Assembly (NCBI RefSeq): GCF_000383955.1
Contig: NZ_KB913013.1
Location: 477,694-541,693, forward strand
DNA from: Rudanella lutea DSM 19387
Lineage (GTDB): Bacteria; Bacteroidota; Bacteroidia; Cytophagales; Spirosomataceae
DNA: 64,000 bases
Direction: 5' to 3'
The notes below the pieces were generated by a model that worked only from the letters and a program-made list of their open reading frames with translations, had not been told where the DNA came from and searched no databases. Position 1 is the stretch's first letter. Every line of letters begins with the position of its first letter. This document shows, in pieces, positions 1-9,410 of the stretch. The position numbers were made by a program, and so were the translations under genes.

Positions 1-1884
1 CCGCACCCCGCGTTCCTGCCCAAAGCCAGCTGCGGTCGGATTTGTATTCAGGCGGTCAATGTCACCCTCTGAAAGCGCTTTGAACCCGGTCGGCACTTCT
101 TTGAACTGGGCCTTATGAATACCTTCAATAAAAGTCTGTTTCTGCACTGAAGCGGGCATGGCAATTTTTTCGCCGTTGTACGGCCGAAATACCGATGTCA
201 GGTCTCCGCACACGGTCCGACGCCAGGGGCTAATGTTTGGCTCCCGAATCGGCTTACCCGTTTTGTGGCTCAGAAACCGCTCCAGCAACTGTAAAACAGA
301 CGTGTGATCGAACACCTCGGAGCATACATAGCCGCCCCGGCTCCAGGGCGACGCCACCAGCAACGGCACCCGGAAACCCAGCCCGATGGGGCCGGTGCGC
401 CCACCGTTGGGGCGTTTTGATTCCTGCTCGGCCGTTACAAACTCCTGCCAGGTATCGATACCCCGACTAGTCAGACCCGTTTCGGGTTTGTCGGGATGAG
501 CCGGTACAAACGGCGGCACGTGGTCGAAATAGCCGTCGTTTTCGTCGTAAGCCAGAATAAAAATTGTTTTCTTCCAAACCTCCGGGTCTTTGGTCAGAAT
601 ATCCATCACCTCCGAAATGTACCAGGCCCCGTACCAGGGCGCGCCGGGGTGATCAGAGAAGTTTTCGGGCGCGACCACCCACGAAACGGTCGGGAGTTTC
701 CGGTTTTGGACATCGGCCCGGAACTGATGGAGCACGTCACCTTTAGGCACGGTCATCCGGCGCTGGGTGTCCCCATCCTGATAGCTGATCGTTGAAAGGG
801 TGCGGTAATCTGGGTCGCCGGTATTCGTGGTAAAGGCTTTCTGGTGCAGGTTTTTCTCCCGTGCCGACAGGCTGTTGAATTTTTCGGGGGCGTATTTCAC
901 CAGATCCTGCTCAATGTACCCCAAAAACCGGCGGGCGTTGTCGAGTTCGCGCCGGGTGCGGCCATGAGCGGCATCGGTCTCGGCGAGGGTTTGCAGCTTC
1001 GTTTCCAGTTCTTTAATCTTTGCCGGAAGCTCTTTCTGCTGCTTTTGAATATACGGATAATAAGCCGGGTGGAACCGCACATTATACTGCGTAAACCACT
1101 CAATCGGGTTATCGGTAAAGTTGCTTAACCAACCATCTTCGTCGTTGGAAAGTCCCGTGGGCAGGCTTAGTTCATTCTGGTAAATCTTCCACGAAATACC
1201 GTTGTCTTCGAGCCGCTCGGGGAACGTAGTCCAGCCTGCTTCGCGCTCGTAGGTCACGTTTTCATTGCGGACATTGGCCGGGGCGTTGGGGTCGCGGGGG
1301 TCGCGCAGGGTGCCTGTCCAGAGGTATAGCCGGTTAGGTGTGGTGCCGGTCAGCGACGAGCAGAAATTCTGGTCGCAAATGGTGAAGGCATCAGCCAGGG
1401 CGTAGTAAAACGGAATGTCTTCGCGGTCATAATACCCCATTGTGAGGGGCATATCGGCGTAGTTTCGGTTACCCGAACGTTTGGAATCGAGCCACTTGTC
1501 GTAGCGTCCTCCATTGCGGGCATCTACCTGGTTTTCCCAGGAGTGCGGCAGGGCGCTCATCCAGGTGGCTTTTGTATCTTTAATATTCAGCCGGAACGGC
1601 GCGTAGGTCTGCCCGGCCTTGTTGGTCTGGAACCAGACTTTTCGTTTGTTGGGCAGGTCAATAGCGCGGGGGTCGTTGAAGCCCCGAACGCCCTGGAGGG
1701 TACCAAACGCATGGTCGAAGGAGCGGTTTTCCTGCATCAGAATCACCACATGTTCGGCGTCGAGGTAGGTAGTGCCCGGTTGCGGGTCAATAGCAAACGC
1801 CTTCTGAATAGAGGCAGGCAGCGCCCCCGATAGGCCCGCTGAAAGCAGGGCCGCCTTTTTAAGAAATTCTCTACGTGAGTCCAT
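1..1884 (-). CDS. Phosphocholine-specific phospholipase C, C-terminus cut by window edge
   Basis: Phosphoesterase-family (PF04185) phospholipase C, expected to hydrolyse phosphatidylcholine or sphingomyelin outside the cytoplasm. The 628 visible residues start with a twin-arginine export signal (SRREFLKK, residues 3-10, then a hydrophobic stretch to about residue 30). The family's metal/nucleophile motif ENRSFDH is at residues 52-58. Bacterial members are usually about 800 residues, so the missing part should be the C-terminal DUF756 repeats. The start ATG at 1884 directly precedes the Tat motif. It lies downstream of susD on the same strand, so it is probably co-expressed with, and may supply substrate to, that SusCD porter (inference). 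Family assignment is confident; the exact substrate is not. Confidence 0.9.
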   Translation of the reverse strand, partial: MDSRREFLKKAALLSAGLSGALPASIQKAFAIDPQPGTTYLDAEHVVILMQENRSFDHAFGTLQGVRGFNDPRAIDLPNKRKVWFQTNKAGQTYAPFRLNIKDTKATWMSALPHSWENQVDARNGGRYDKWLDSKRSGNRNYADMPLTMGYYDREDIPFYYALADAFTICDQNFCSSLTGTTPNRLYLWTGTLRDPRDPNAPANVRNENVTYEREAGWTTFPERLEDNGISWKIYQNELSLPTGLSNDEDGWLSNFTDNPIEWFTQYNVRFHPAYYPYIQKQQKELPAKIKELETKLQTLAETDAAHGRTRRELDNARRFLGYIEQDLVKYAPEKFNSLSAREKNLHQKAFTTNTGDPDYRTLSTISYQDGDTQRRMTVPKGDVLHQFRADVQNRKLPTVSWVVAPENFSDHPGAPWYGAWYISEVMDILTKDPEVWKKTIFILAYDENDGYFDHVPPFVPAHPDKPETGLTSRGIDTWQEFVTAEQESKRPNGGRTGPIGLGFRVPLLVASPWSRGGYVCSEVFDHTSVLQLLERFLSHKTGKPIREPNISPWRRTVCGDLTSVFRPYNGEKIAMPASVQKQTFIEGIHKAQFKEVPTGFKALSEGDIDRLNTNPTAAGFGQERGVR

Positions 1885-1892
1885 TCGGCATC

Positions 1893-1975
1893 CCAACCAA
1901 AAACTGTAAACCCTAAACCAAAAACTGCAAACTGTAAACCGTAAACTATAAACTGTAAACCGTAAATTATAAACA
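1893..1975. repeat. Iterated-word element, family A (GTTTA.GGTTTAYAG type)
   Basis: Low-complexity stretch made of degenerate copies of a word read on the minus strand as GTTTACAGTTTA or GTTTACGG, about nine copies. It lies between the phospholipase C start and a hairpin after susD. The same word family recurs at 3581-3717 and 36064-36117. Function unknown. Confidence 0.7.
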
Positions 1976-2009
1976 CTAACTTAGGGAGGATCCAGCCTCC
2001 CCAAGTTAG
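1976..2009 (-). terminator. Hairpin downstream of susD
   Basis: Two 14-base arms (1976-1989 and 1996-2009) pair with one mismatch around a 6-base loop, 17 bases after the susD stop codon. The minus strand beyond it is T-rich (GTTTATAATTTACGG) but has no clean T-run, so it may attenuate transcription into the phospholipase gene rather than end it. Confidence 0.55.
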
Positions 2010-2025
2010 CAAACTATAGCCCAAT

Positions 2026-3561
2026 CTATTTTAAAATCCACATAGCCTGATTGAAATCGTCGCTGCCGCCGTACTGACTGGCGATCGCCTGTTTTACATT
2101 CTCGGTGTTGTAATCCAGCTCTTTCTGTGGGTACAGCCACCGCACCGGCATCTTGTTCGAAGGCGTGTTGCTGTTCGAAGCCGGGTTGATCGGGAACGCC
2201 GGGTAGCCGGTCCGCCGGTTTTCGAAAAACGCGTGGAACGGTGCCTGCAGGTAGGTACTGAGGTAGCTCTGCGTCACAATCTGCTCGATCTGCTTCTCGT
2301 TTGTACCCGCCAGTTTCACCTTATCCGAAGCCAGATACGTCGTGATGTACGCATCGGTAATCTTCATGTTGTGGTGATAGAGTGCGTTGTCGGGGGTGTA
2401 ATTCGCTGTAAACTGCATGGCCGCCCGAATTCCGTCGTTGTAATAGGTAGCCGCGGGCGTTCCCGAAATCCAGCCCCGCACAGTTGCCTCAGCAAGCATG
2501 AACTTTAGCTGCGCAAAACTCACCAGTGCAACCGGCTCGGCGTTGGCTAACTCAGTATAGCGGCTGTTGAGGGGCGAATAATCTTTAGTCGAGAAGATTT
2601 TCGTGATGTCCGAATAAATCATCGACGGATCGGTGCCTTTGTACGCGGCATAGTCGCTCATCGACTTACCGGCCGCAATCTGCACGGGTGAGGGGTTGGC
2701 GTAGTAAAACAACCGCCGGTCGTCCAGGTCTTTAAGCTTCCCGATCAGTACTTCGGACACCATCGGGTAAATGACCGAGGGATTGCCCAGCTTGAAGAAC
2801 GGGTACCGCTGACCAGCCTTATCGGAGTAAACCAGCTGGAAATTATCGGCATTGCTCTGGAAGATGGGCCGCGTGTTGACAATCTCCTTAAACCGGTCGA
2901 CTACCCGCAGGTCAGCTTCGCCTGTTTTCTTGTACAGGTTGGTCAGTACGTACAATTCAAAGGTATTGACCAGCTTGCGCCACTTCGTTACGTCGCCCCC
3001 GTACACCGGGTCACCGTCAAATTTTACGCCCTGCGCAAATAGTTTGTCAGCTTCGTCGAGCTCATTCAGAATCCCCACAAACACCTGTTTCTGGGTGTCG
3101 TACTTCGGCGCAATTACGTTCGACTCGCCTTTGAGGGCATCCGAGTACGGAATGTCGCCCACACGCATGGTCAGCTCAAAAAACTTCCAGGCCCGTACAA
3201 ACTTACCCAGTGCCGTGTACGAATTTTTATAGGCATCAGGGGGCGAAAACGAGATCATTTTCTCGACGTTAGTGAGCGTCGGCAATCCGTCGAAGCTCGC
3301 CCGGCCGAGATAATTATACTGCAAATCCTCGGCAAATTCGGTGTATATCACCGACTTACTCAGGAAATGCGGAGACAGAAACCCTTTCTGCCCGCTCACA
3401 GTCCCCTCGGTGATATTCAGAATCAGCCCCGTGGCCAGCATAGGCGCGGTAGCCCGCACGGCCGCATCGGGGTTTGAGTTAAGTTCTTCAAACTCTCCGC
3501 AGCTGCTCAGCATCAGGGCAGTCAGGCCAAAGAGCGTCAATCGTTTTATAACTGGTTTCAT
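2026..3561 (-). CDS. SusD/RagB-type outer-membrane lipoprotein (SusD-like family 2)
   Basis: Surface substrate-binding lipoprotein that caps its SusC partner. 511 residues, with a signal peptide ending in the lipobox LMLSSC (Cys near residue 21) followed by the typical GEFEELNSNPDAA opening of the SusD-like_2 (PF12771) group. Downstream segments such as SYTALGKFVRAWKFFE and FMLAEATVRGW are the usual TPR-like helices, and the length is typical. It follows susC on the same strand after about 160 bases that hold a word-repeat element. The ligand cannot be read from the sequence; the adjacent phospholipase C suggests a lipid-headgroup or phosphodiester substrate (inference). Confidence 0.92.
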   Translation of the reverse strand: MKPVIKRLTLFGLTALMLSSCGEFEELNSNPDAAVRATAPMLATGLILNITEGTVSGQKGFLSPHFLSKSVIYTEFAEDLQYNYLGRASFDGLPTLTNVEKMISFSPPDAYKNSYTALGKFVRAWKFFELTMRVGDIPYSDALKGESNVIAPKYDTQKQVFVGILNELDEADKLFAQGVKFDGDPVYGGDVTKWRKLVNTFELYVLTNLYKKTGEADLRVVDRFKEIVNTRPIFQSNADNFQLVYSDKAGQRYPFFKLGNPSVIYPMVSEVLIGKLKDLDDRRLFYYANPSPVQIAAGKSMSDYAAYKGTDPSMIYSDITKIFSTKDYSPLNSRYTELANAEPVALVSFAQLKFMLAEATVRGWISGTPAATYYNDGIRAAMQFTANYTPDNALYHHNMKITDAYITTYLASDKVKLAGTNEKQIEQIVTQSYLSTYLQAPFHAFFENRRTGYPAFPINPASNSNTPSNKMPVRWLYPQKELDYNTENVKQAIASQYGGSDDFNQAMWILK

Positions 3562-3580
3562 CGGAAATTCGGTTAAACAA

Positions 3581-3717
3581 ATGGGTTTTGGTTCCTGGTT
3601 TATGGCAACCGGGCTTCTGATGACCGAACCGGCACATCAACCGATAACCCGCTATCTGTTAGTCGCTTACTCGCTACCCACCCCATAAACTAAAAACCAA
3701 AAACGATAAACTACAGG
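3581..3717. repeat. Iterated-word hairpin element, family A, between susC and susD
   Basis: The left side carries GGTTTTGGTTCCTGGTTTATGG and the right side carries complementary words (CCATAAACTAAAAACCAAAA), so the element can fold on itself. It fills the whole gap between the susC stop (3722) and the susD start (3561) and may adjust the SusC:SusD expression ratio (inference). Confidence 0.55.
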
Positions 3718-3721
3718 TTGC

Positions 3722-6700
3722 TTAGAACGTCAGCTGGAGGTTACCCCCTACGTACCGGACCGAGGGCGATGTCAGCTGGGTATCGTCAGCCTTGTCGGGG
3801 TCGGCAAACCGGAATGCTTTCGCCCACATCCAGACATTCTGTCCGGTAAACGAGATGGTTGCCGAGCGGGCTCCGAAACGCCGGGCCACGGCCGCTGGCA
3901 CGTTGTAGCCAATTGACAATTCGCGCAGTTTCAGGAATGTAGCATTCGTCACCCCACGGGTACCATCGCCGTAGGCGCGGGCGTAGTCCTGATACGACAC
4001 TTTGGTTTCGTTTTTGGCAAACTGCCGGGTATCGCTCGTGATGTTACCGAAGTTGTCGTACTTCACTTCACCTGAGGTAACCACTACGCCCGTACCCACA
4101 TACGACTTGTTCTTGTTCACGACCTCATCGTACCGCCAGAAATTGTCTGAATCAGGGTGCGAGCCGGTATCCCACATTTTAAACGCCGAGTAATTGTTGA
4201 GCACCCCGCCCACGCGACCATCGAAGCTAACGCCAAACCGGAAGTTGTTCCAGCGGATGTTGTTCGACAAACCCCACACAAACTTGGGATCGGTGTAGCC
4301 GTAGAGGTAGCTATAGTCGCTCTGCAACGGCAGGCCATTGGTCCGGTGTACCACATTGCCCGTCGGGTCGGTCACCCACACACGGCCCGTGTACGTATCG
4401 GTACGGCCGCCAGCGGTTGTCCAGCTGTTTTTAGCCGAATAGGTTGGGTCGAGAGTTTTAAAATAGCGGTGGTTGTACGAATAGTTAGCCACGGCATCCC
4501 AGCCAAAGTTGGCCCGCTTCATCACAGCCGCGTCGAGGCTCAGCTCTACCCCCCGGCGCACGTAGGTCTCGTCGATGTTGATGAGCGTGGTGGTAAAACC
4601 CGAAGCCGACGAGATGTTGGCACTCCGCTGAATGTTGTAGTTATACTTGTCGAAGTATGCCGCATCGAACTTGAAACGCTTGCCCAGGAAGTAGGCCGAT
4701 GTACCGATTTCCCACGTCCGGTTGGTTTCGGGGTTTACGGCCCCACCCCGGATGGTGGTTGGGTACACGGCTGAGTTGAAGTTATCCCAGTCGGCCGTAA
4801 CGGTGCCGTAGGTTTGGTTGGTGGCATACACACCAAGGTCGCTTTTCGACATGGTCCACGAGCCGCGCACTTTCCAGAAATCGAGCCAGGTAGGCAGAGC
4901 GTCGGTAAATTCGCTAATGACCACACTACCACCCACCGAGGGGTAGAAGTACGAACGCGAAATGCGGGGCATGGTCGAGCTCCAGTCATTGCGGCCCGTT
5001 ACGTCGAGGAAGAGCCGGTTTTGGTACGACAGAGTCGCCTTGGCAAACAAGCTGTTCACCTGCTTGCGGTTGGTAAACGTACTCACGTTGGGGCGCTCTA
5101 CCGAGTTGTTCAGCGAGTAGAAGCCCGGAATCACGATACCACCCCGGGTAGCACTGTACAGACCCTGATCGGTCCAGCGGTACATGGTTCCCCCCGCGAG
5201 GGCGTCGACGGCAAACGCACCGACCGTTTTGTTATACGTCAGGATAGCGTCGCCGTTGAAGCTGTAGCCCGACCGCTTGTCGAGCGAGTACAGACCGGCG
5301 GCATCCCAGCCCCGTGTCGAGAGAATATTGGGCGGGTTACGCTTCGTTTCGTCGTTCTGATACCAATCAAAACCAGGCCGCACAATCAGCTTAGCCCCCG
5401 GAAACAAGGCAAGCGTAGCCGTCAGGTTGGCGTTCATCTTGTTCTGCTCAATTCCGTTGAGTTTTTCGTAAGCCATCATGTACGGGTTGTCGTACCAGGC
5501 TTTGTAGTGCCAGTTTTGCCGCTCGTTCGGGATGAGCCAGTAGTCCTGGTACTTGCTCAGATCATATTCGGGGCCCATCCACATCAGAATGTTGTAGATG
5601 TAGCCCTGTGCGCTGTAACCCGACCCGAAAATCTGGGGGGCCGTTTTGCGGTTATAGCCCACCTGACTCGACAGGGTGAAGGCATTGCCCACTTTCATGT
5701 CGCCACTGAGGGCAAAATTGAACGCGTTCGATTTCAGGTTCGGGTATTGCCCTTTGTTATAAATGTGAGTCAGCGACGCCCGGAAACTGCCGTTTTCACC
5801 CGTTTGACTGATGCTGATGTTGTTGTTGGTCACCATGCCCGGCACCAGAAAGTCCCGGAAGTTATTTTTACCCCGCGATTGCAGCTCCATGAGTTCCATC
5901 TGCTTCGTTTCGGGGTTCAACTGCATGGCTTTGAGGCCGATGTCGAGCTTGGCACCCCATACGTAGTCGGTAGGATCGTAGTTACCACCCAGGCCGGCGC
6001 TGTAGCCCGTCTGCACTTCGGGCAGCATCAGAAAGCCTGCATTCACCATGTTGTTGGAGTTCACCGTCACGGTGAGCCCTTTGGAGCCCGCGCCCCGCTT
6101 GGTGGTCACGATAACGGCCCCACTGCCCCCACGCGAGCCGTAGAGGGCCGCAGCCGTAGGGCCTTTCAGCACGTCGATACTTTCGATATCATCCTGCGGA
6201 ATGTTGCTCAGGTTCATGTTGCCGTACGGCACACCATCAATCACGAGCAGTGGAGTTTCGCCCCGGAGCGAGAGCGTGGGCGCTTCGTTGAACTCGGTGC
6301 TGTTGCGCACCCACAAGCCCGACACACGGCCTGTCAGCGACGTAGCTACGTTCAGGCCTTTTACCGTCTGCAACGTGGCCCCGCTTACTTTTTGCACGGC
6401 GTAGCCCAGCGAACGCTCTTCGCGTTTTACACCGAGGGCCGTTACCACCACCTCGTCGAGTTGCTTCTGATCGTCGGCAAGCGTCACGTTGATTTCAGTC
6501 CGCGACCCCACTAATTCCTCTTTGGTTACGTACCCGATGAACGAAAAAATAAGTATCTCGTTGCTACCTGCTACCGACAACCGGTAGTTACCGCTCGCAT
6601 CGGTCGTGGTCCCGCGCATGGTTCCTTTCACCGCAACGTTCACGCCCGGCAGAGGGGCATTGGTTTGTGCATCTTTTACCTGACCCGTCACCACCACATC

Positions 6701-7108
6701 GGCCGAGGGGGCAGTCTCCACAGAGCCTGTGGTTTTGGCGGGGTTAGCACCGGCCGTGAGCAGAATCCGGCCTGATACGTAATCGTACGAAACCGACAGG
6801 GGCTTGAGCAACCGGTCGAGGGTTTCGGCGAGAGTGGCCTGATTCACGTTGAGCGATACCAGCCGGTTGGGGTTAACCACCTGCCGACTGTAGGCAAACT
6901 TGACATCGGCCTGACTCTCGATCTGGGTCAACACCGTTTTCAGTTCTTTACCGTCGACTTTCAGGGTGATTCGACGCCCAAAAATCTGCTGCGACTGCCC
7001 GTCGGCAGCGAGGGCGATCTGACACAACAAGGTCAGAAAAAGTAAATGCGGGATAAGAACTCGTAGCGAAGCCCGTCGGGGCACCCACTCGTTTAAAAAT
7101 GACTTCAT
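3722..7108 (-). CDS. SusC/RagA-family TonB-dependent outer-membrane transporter with STN domain
   Basis: TonB-linked import barrel, 1128 residues. Order: signal peptide (about residues 1-35), secretin/TonB short N-terminal (STN) domain (about 47-118), carboxypeptidase-D regulatory-like domain (about 139-211), TonB box DEVVVTALG (218-226), plug (LLVIDGVPYG, DVLKGPTAAALYGSRGGSG) and a C-terminal beta barrel ending in aromatic LQLTF. An STN domain is known to pass signals to a FecR anti-sigma factor, and one lies just upstream with its ECF sigma factor, so transport and induction are probably coupled. A short hairpin lies at 7157-7178 in the 5' leader. Substrate unknown. Confidence 0.95.
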   Translation of the reverse strand: MKSFLNEWVPRRASLRVLIPHLLFLTLLCQIALAADGQSQQIFGRRITLKVDGKELKTVLTQIESQADVKFAYSRQVVNPNRLVSLNVNQATLAETLDRLLKPLSVSYDYVSGRILLTAGANPAKTTGSVETAPSADVVVTGQVKDAQTNAPLPGVNVAVKGTMRGTTTDASGNYRLSVAGSNEILIFSFIGYVTKEELVGSRTEINVTLADDQKQLDEVVVTALGVKREERSLGYAVQKVSGATLQTVKGLNVATSLTGRVSGLWVRNSTEFNEAPTLSLRGETPLLVIDGVPYGNMNLSNIPQDDIESIDVLKGPTAAALYGSRGGSGAVIVTTKRGAGSKGLTVTVNSNNMVNAGFLMLPEVQTGYSAGLGGNYDPTDYVWGAKLDIGLKAMQLNPETKQMELMELQSRGKNNFRDFLVPGMVTNNNISISQTGENGSFRASLTHIYNKGQYPNLKSNAFNFALSGDMKVGNAFTLSSQVGYNRKTAPQIFGSGYSAQGYIYNILMWMGPEYDLSKYQDYWLIPNERQNWHYKAWYDNPYMMAYEKLNGIEQNKMNANLTATLALFPGAKLIVRPGFDWYQNDETKRNPPNILSTRGWDAAGLYSLDKRSGYSFNGDAILTYNKTVGAFAVDALAGGTMYRWTDQGLYSATRGGIVIPGFYSLNNSVERPNVSTFTNRKQVNSLFAKATLSYQNRLFLDVTGRNDWSSTMPRISRSYFYPSVGGSVVISEFTDALPTWLDFWKVRGSWTMSKSDLGVYATNQTYGTVTADWDNFNSAVYPTTIRGGAVNPETNRTWEIGTSAYFLGKRFKFDAAYFDKYNYNIQRSANISSASGFTTTLINIDETYVRRGVELSLDAAVMKRANFGWDAVANYSYNHRYFKTLDPTYSAKNSWTTAGGRTDTYTGRVWVTDPTGNVVHRTNGLPLQSDYSYLYGYTDPKFVWGLSNNIRWNNFRFGVSFDGRVGGVLNNYSAFKMWDTGSHPDSDNFWRYDEVVNKNKSYVGTGVVVTSGEVKYDNFGNITSDTRQFAKNETKVSYQDYARAYGDGTRGVTNATFLKLRELSIGYNVPAAVARRFGARSATISFTGQNVWMWAKAFRFADPDKADDTQLTSPSVRYVGGNLQLTF

Positions 7109-7156
7109 AAGCGGTACTTGTTTAGGTGAAATAGGTAGGACAGTTTAGGGAAGTAC

Positions 7157-7178
7157 GTTTCGTTGTCTCGGACGAAAC
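7157..7178 (-). other. Short hairpin in the susC leader
   Basis: Perfect 7-base arms (GTTTCGT and ACGAAAC) around an 8-base loop, about 50 bases before the susC start codon. It could be a leader structure or part of a regulator site. Only the pairing is directly visible. Confidence 0.3.
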
Positions 7179-7313
7179 GATTACCCCGGTACCATTGGCA
7201 AGCCAACGGCAGCCATAGTGCGAAAAAGGGGATGTACACGGTTTAGACCATACGCAACGAGAAGGTTAAGTGAACAGGGACTGCACAAAATACGCGAACG
7301 GGTATCGAACGGG

Positions 7314-8381
7314 CTATTGGCCGGGCATTACGTTTTTGTTACATCTTCCGCCTTCAATCCGGACAACCGTCTGCTCAACCCGGTACCGGGCCCCCACCGA
7401 ACGGCATACCAACTGAAGCTTTTGAAAAAATGGAATCTGGTTCAGATCGCCAGTAAAGGTGCATGTACGCAATCCATTGCCCTGAATCTGAATGGGTATT
7501 CCGTAAAGTTGGCTCAATCGAGCCATGATGTCTGGAATAGGAACATCGGCAAACAGTTGGTTACTTTGAACCTCAGCCAATGTTACCGGATTGTTGACAA
7601 GGCCCGTTGTCAGGGTACGATTTTGGGCCGTGTACACGGCTCGCTGATTAGGCAGCAGGGTTACCGGAGCAGGCTTTTCGGCTCCCGCCGGCGCACGCCC
7701 GGCCTCCCCTACCGATACTTTTCCCGATAACACGTCGACCTCCACAGCCCGGGCTTCAGGCTTCATTTTAACCCAGAAACTCGTACCCAACACCTGCGTG
7801 AACGTTGGCCCGGCGGTTACCCGAAACGGACGCGTCGTATCACGCCGAACATCGAAATACGCTTCGCCCCTGAGCCGGACATCCCGGCGGCTTTTCCCCG
7901 GATTCTCGGTATAGGTGAGCGTGCTAGCCGGTGCCAGCGACACCCACGAGCTATCGGGCAGTTGGTGCCATACGGGCTTATCGGTCTTGTTTTGGTACTG
8001 TTGGTGTATGGCTTGCAAGGGTGCCTGAGCCTGCCGGGTGAACCACCCGTAGACGCCAACGCCAAACCCAACCAATGCGATACAGGCCGCAGCAGCCACC
8101 CATTGGCGTCGGCCAATAGCGTACACGCGTGGCCGGGGAGCTGTTTGGGCCTCTATCCGGCTCCAGACCTCAGCCAGGGTTTGGGGATCAATCGGCCGGC
8201 GCTCGGCTTCGGCCAGTTGACGTACCCGTTCGGCGGCCTGCGCAAGCGTATCGGCTACTTCGGGCGAACGATCTGCCACTGCCAACCAGTATTGATCACT
8301 CTGTGCATCGGGCTGCAGCACCCAGCGCACAAAGTAATCGTCCTGCAAAAAATCGTCGACGGTATAGGATTGCTCGTTCAT
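7314..8381 (-). CDS. FecR-family anti-sigma factor
   Basis: Membrane anti-sigma regulator that binds the ECF sigma factor on the cytoplasmic side and the SusC STN domain in the periplasm. About 355 residues from the ATG at 8381; an upstream in-frame start at 8405 adds only an unlikely Cys/Arg-rich leader. The cytoplasmic N-terminus holds NEQSYTVDDFLQDDYFVRWV. One transmembrane segment follows (WVAAAACIALVGFGVGVYGW, about residues 116-135), then the periplasmic FecR domain (VWHQLPDSSWVSLAPASTLTY, RLRGEAYFDV) and a C-terminal DUF4974-like part (IPDIMARLSQLYGIPIQIQG). The ECF sigma gene is immediately upstream on the same strand and susC follows about 200 bases downstream. Confidence 0.93.
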   Translation of the reverse strand: MNEQSYTVDDFLQDDYFVRWVLQPDAQSDQYWLAVADRSPEVADTLAQAAERVRQLAEAERRPIDPQTLAEVWSRIEAQTAPRPRVYAIGRRQWVAAAACIALVGFGVGVYGWFTRQAQAPLQAIHQQYQNKTDKPVWHQLPDSSWVSLAPASTLTYTENPGKSRRDVRLRGEAYFDVRRDTTRPFRVTAGPTFTQVLGTSFWVKMKPEARAVEVDVLSGKVSVGEAGRAPAGAEKPAPVTLLPNQRAVYTAQNRTLTTGLVNNPVTLAEVQSNQLFADVPIPDIMARLSQLYGIPIQIQGNGLRTCTFTGDLNQIPFFQKLQLVCRSVGARYRVEQTVVRIEGGRCNKNVMPGQ

Positions 8382-8481
8382 CAGGCACCAACAGCGACGG
8401 GGCAAAATCGCTCCCCAATCGTAGTTTTACCTGTATGTGCACGGCCTACGGGTTTTGTACTGTACGAAATAGAAAAAAATT

Positions 8482-9087
8482 TTAGCCTATCCACTCAGCT
8501 ACCAGCAACAGGGCCAGATGCACATACGGCAAGACCAACTCGCGCAGGCGATTGAGGGCTCCGTGCAGCAGGTTTCGTACCGACTGTGACTGCATGTTCA
8601 TGACGGCGGCCATTTCGGCATGGCTGAGATTATGAAAAAAACGCAGATGAATGACCTCTTGCTGACGTGGAGCCAGCCGGGCAATTGCCTGTTGCAGGCG
8701 TTCGCGCTGCCCTTCTTCGTGCTGGGTTTGGATCAAGGCCTGTTCGGGTGAGAAATGGGGAAAGGCCCCCTCAGAAGCATCCGTCCAGCCCACATGGCGT
8801 TGTTGCCCCCGAATTGCTTTGGTCAGTTTATGCCGCAGAGCCCCCAGCAAATACAGCCGAAGGTTTTGCACCTCAGGTGCGATGAACAGACGTCGGTTCC
8901 AGAGCTCTATAAACAGGTCCTGCACGCAGTCTTTCACCAGGTGCTCGTCGTCGGTTAGTCGATAACCATATTGAATCAGTGCCTCCCCGTAACGCCCGTA
9001 CATAGTCGCCAGGGCTGCATGCGAATGAGCCCGCAAATGCTGCCACAACTGTGCGTCCGACTCGGCTGAAAGATTCTGATCCAGCAT
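8482..9087 (-). CDS. ECF sigma-70 factor, Bacteroidetes FecI-like group
   Basis: RNA polymerase sigma factor of the extracytoplasmic group, 201 residues. Region 2 is visible as ALATMYGRYGEALIQYGYRL...VKDCVQDLFIELWNRR (about residues 28-70). Region 4 is visible as LAPRQQEVIHLRFFHNLSHAEMA followed by the recognition helix (MQSQSVRNLLHGALNRL). Directly followed by its FecR partner and the SusCD transporter, the standard surface-signalling order, so it probably transcribes this cluster when the substrate is bound. Confidence 0.94.
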   Translation of the reverse strand: MLDQNLSAESDAQLWQHLRAHSHAALATMYGRYGEALIQYGYRLTDDEHLVKDCVQDLFIELWNRRLFIAPEVQNLRLYLLGALRHKLTKAIRGQQRHVGWTDASEGAFPHFSPEQALIQTQHEEGQRERLQQAIARLAPRQQEVIHLRFFHNLSHAEMAAVMNMQSQSVRNLLHGALNRLRELVLPYVHLALLLVAEWIG

Positions 9088-9410
9088 GGAACAATAGGCT
9101 AATTTTATAAGGCCAAAAGCACTATAAGTAAAATAATATTTTTTATTTTAGGCGTTACACCAAAACAGACAATGCTTTTGACTGAGCAATAATAGTTTTT
9201 TTACGGGCAGTTTCCAGCCGACTTACTAAATTTTTTTCAAAAGTTTTCCTTGTTTCAAAGTGACTCTATAGCTGCTAGTTTATCCTTTTTAGACGGTATT
9301 ACGTAAAAAAGTAGTAAAACATCGACCTAAGGATGAACTTTGGCCAGCGGAACGGGGTTCACTTGACACATACCGACAAATTTTACACCTTTTATATAAT
9401 TTCAGTTTCC
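9088..9410. promoter_or_regulatory. AT-rich divergent intergenic region
   Basis: About 320 bases between the ECF sigma gene (minus) and the TetR gene (plus). It is markedly AT-rich compared with the coding DNA and must hold promoters for both directions. No clear TAnnTTTG box, operator palindrome or RNA gene was found. Confidence 0.4.

Noticed and set aside
4814-6514. 566-residue open frame on the plus strand opposite susC
   Set aside because: It is the antisense of an unambiguous SusC gene, has a His/Arg/Val-rich composition typical of reverse-frame translation of GC-rich DNA, and shows no domain.
9363-9400. TTGACA and TATAAT sequences upstream of the TetR gene as a sigma-70 promoter
   Set aside because: The gap is 26 bases instead of about 17, and Bacteroidetes promoters use TTG and TAnnTTTG.
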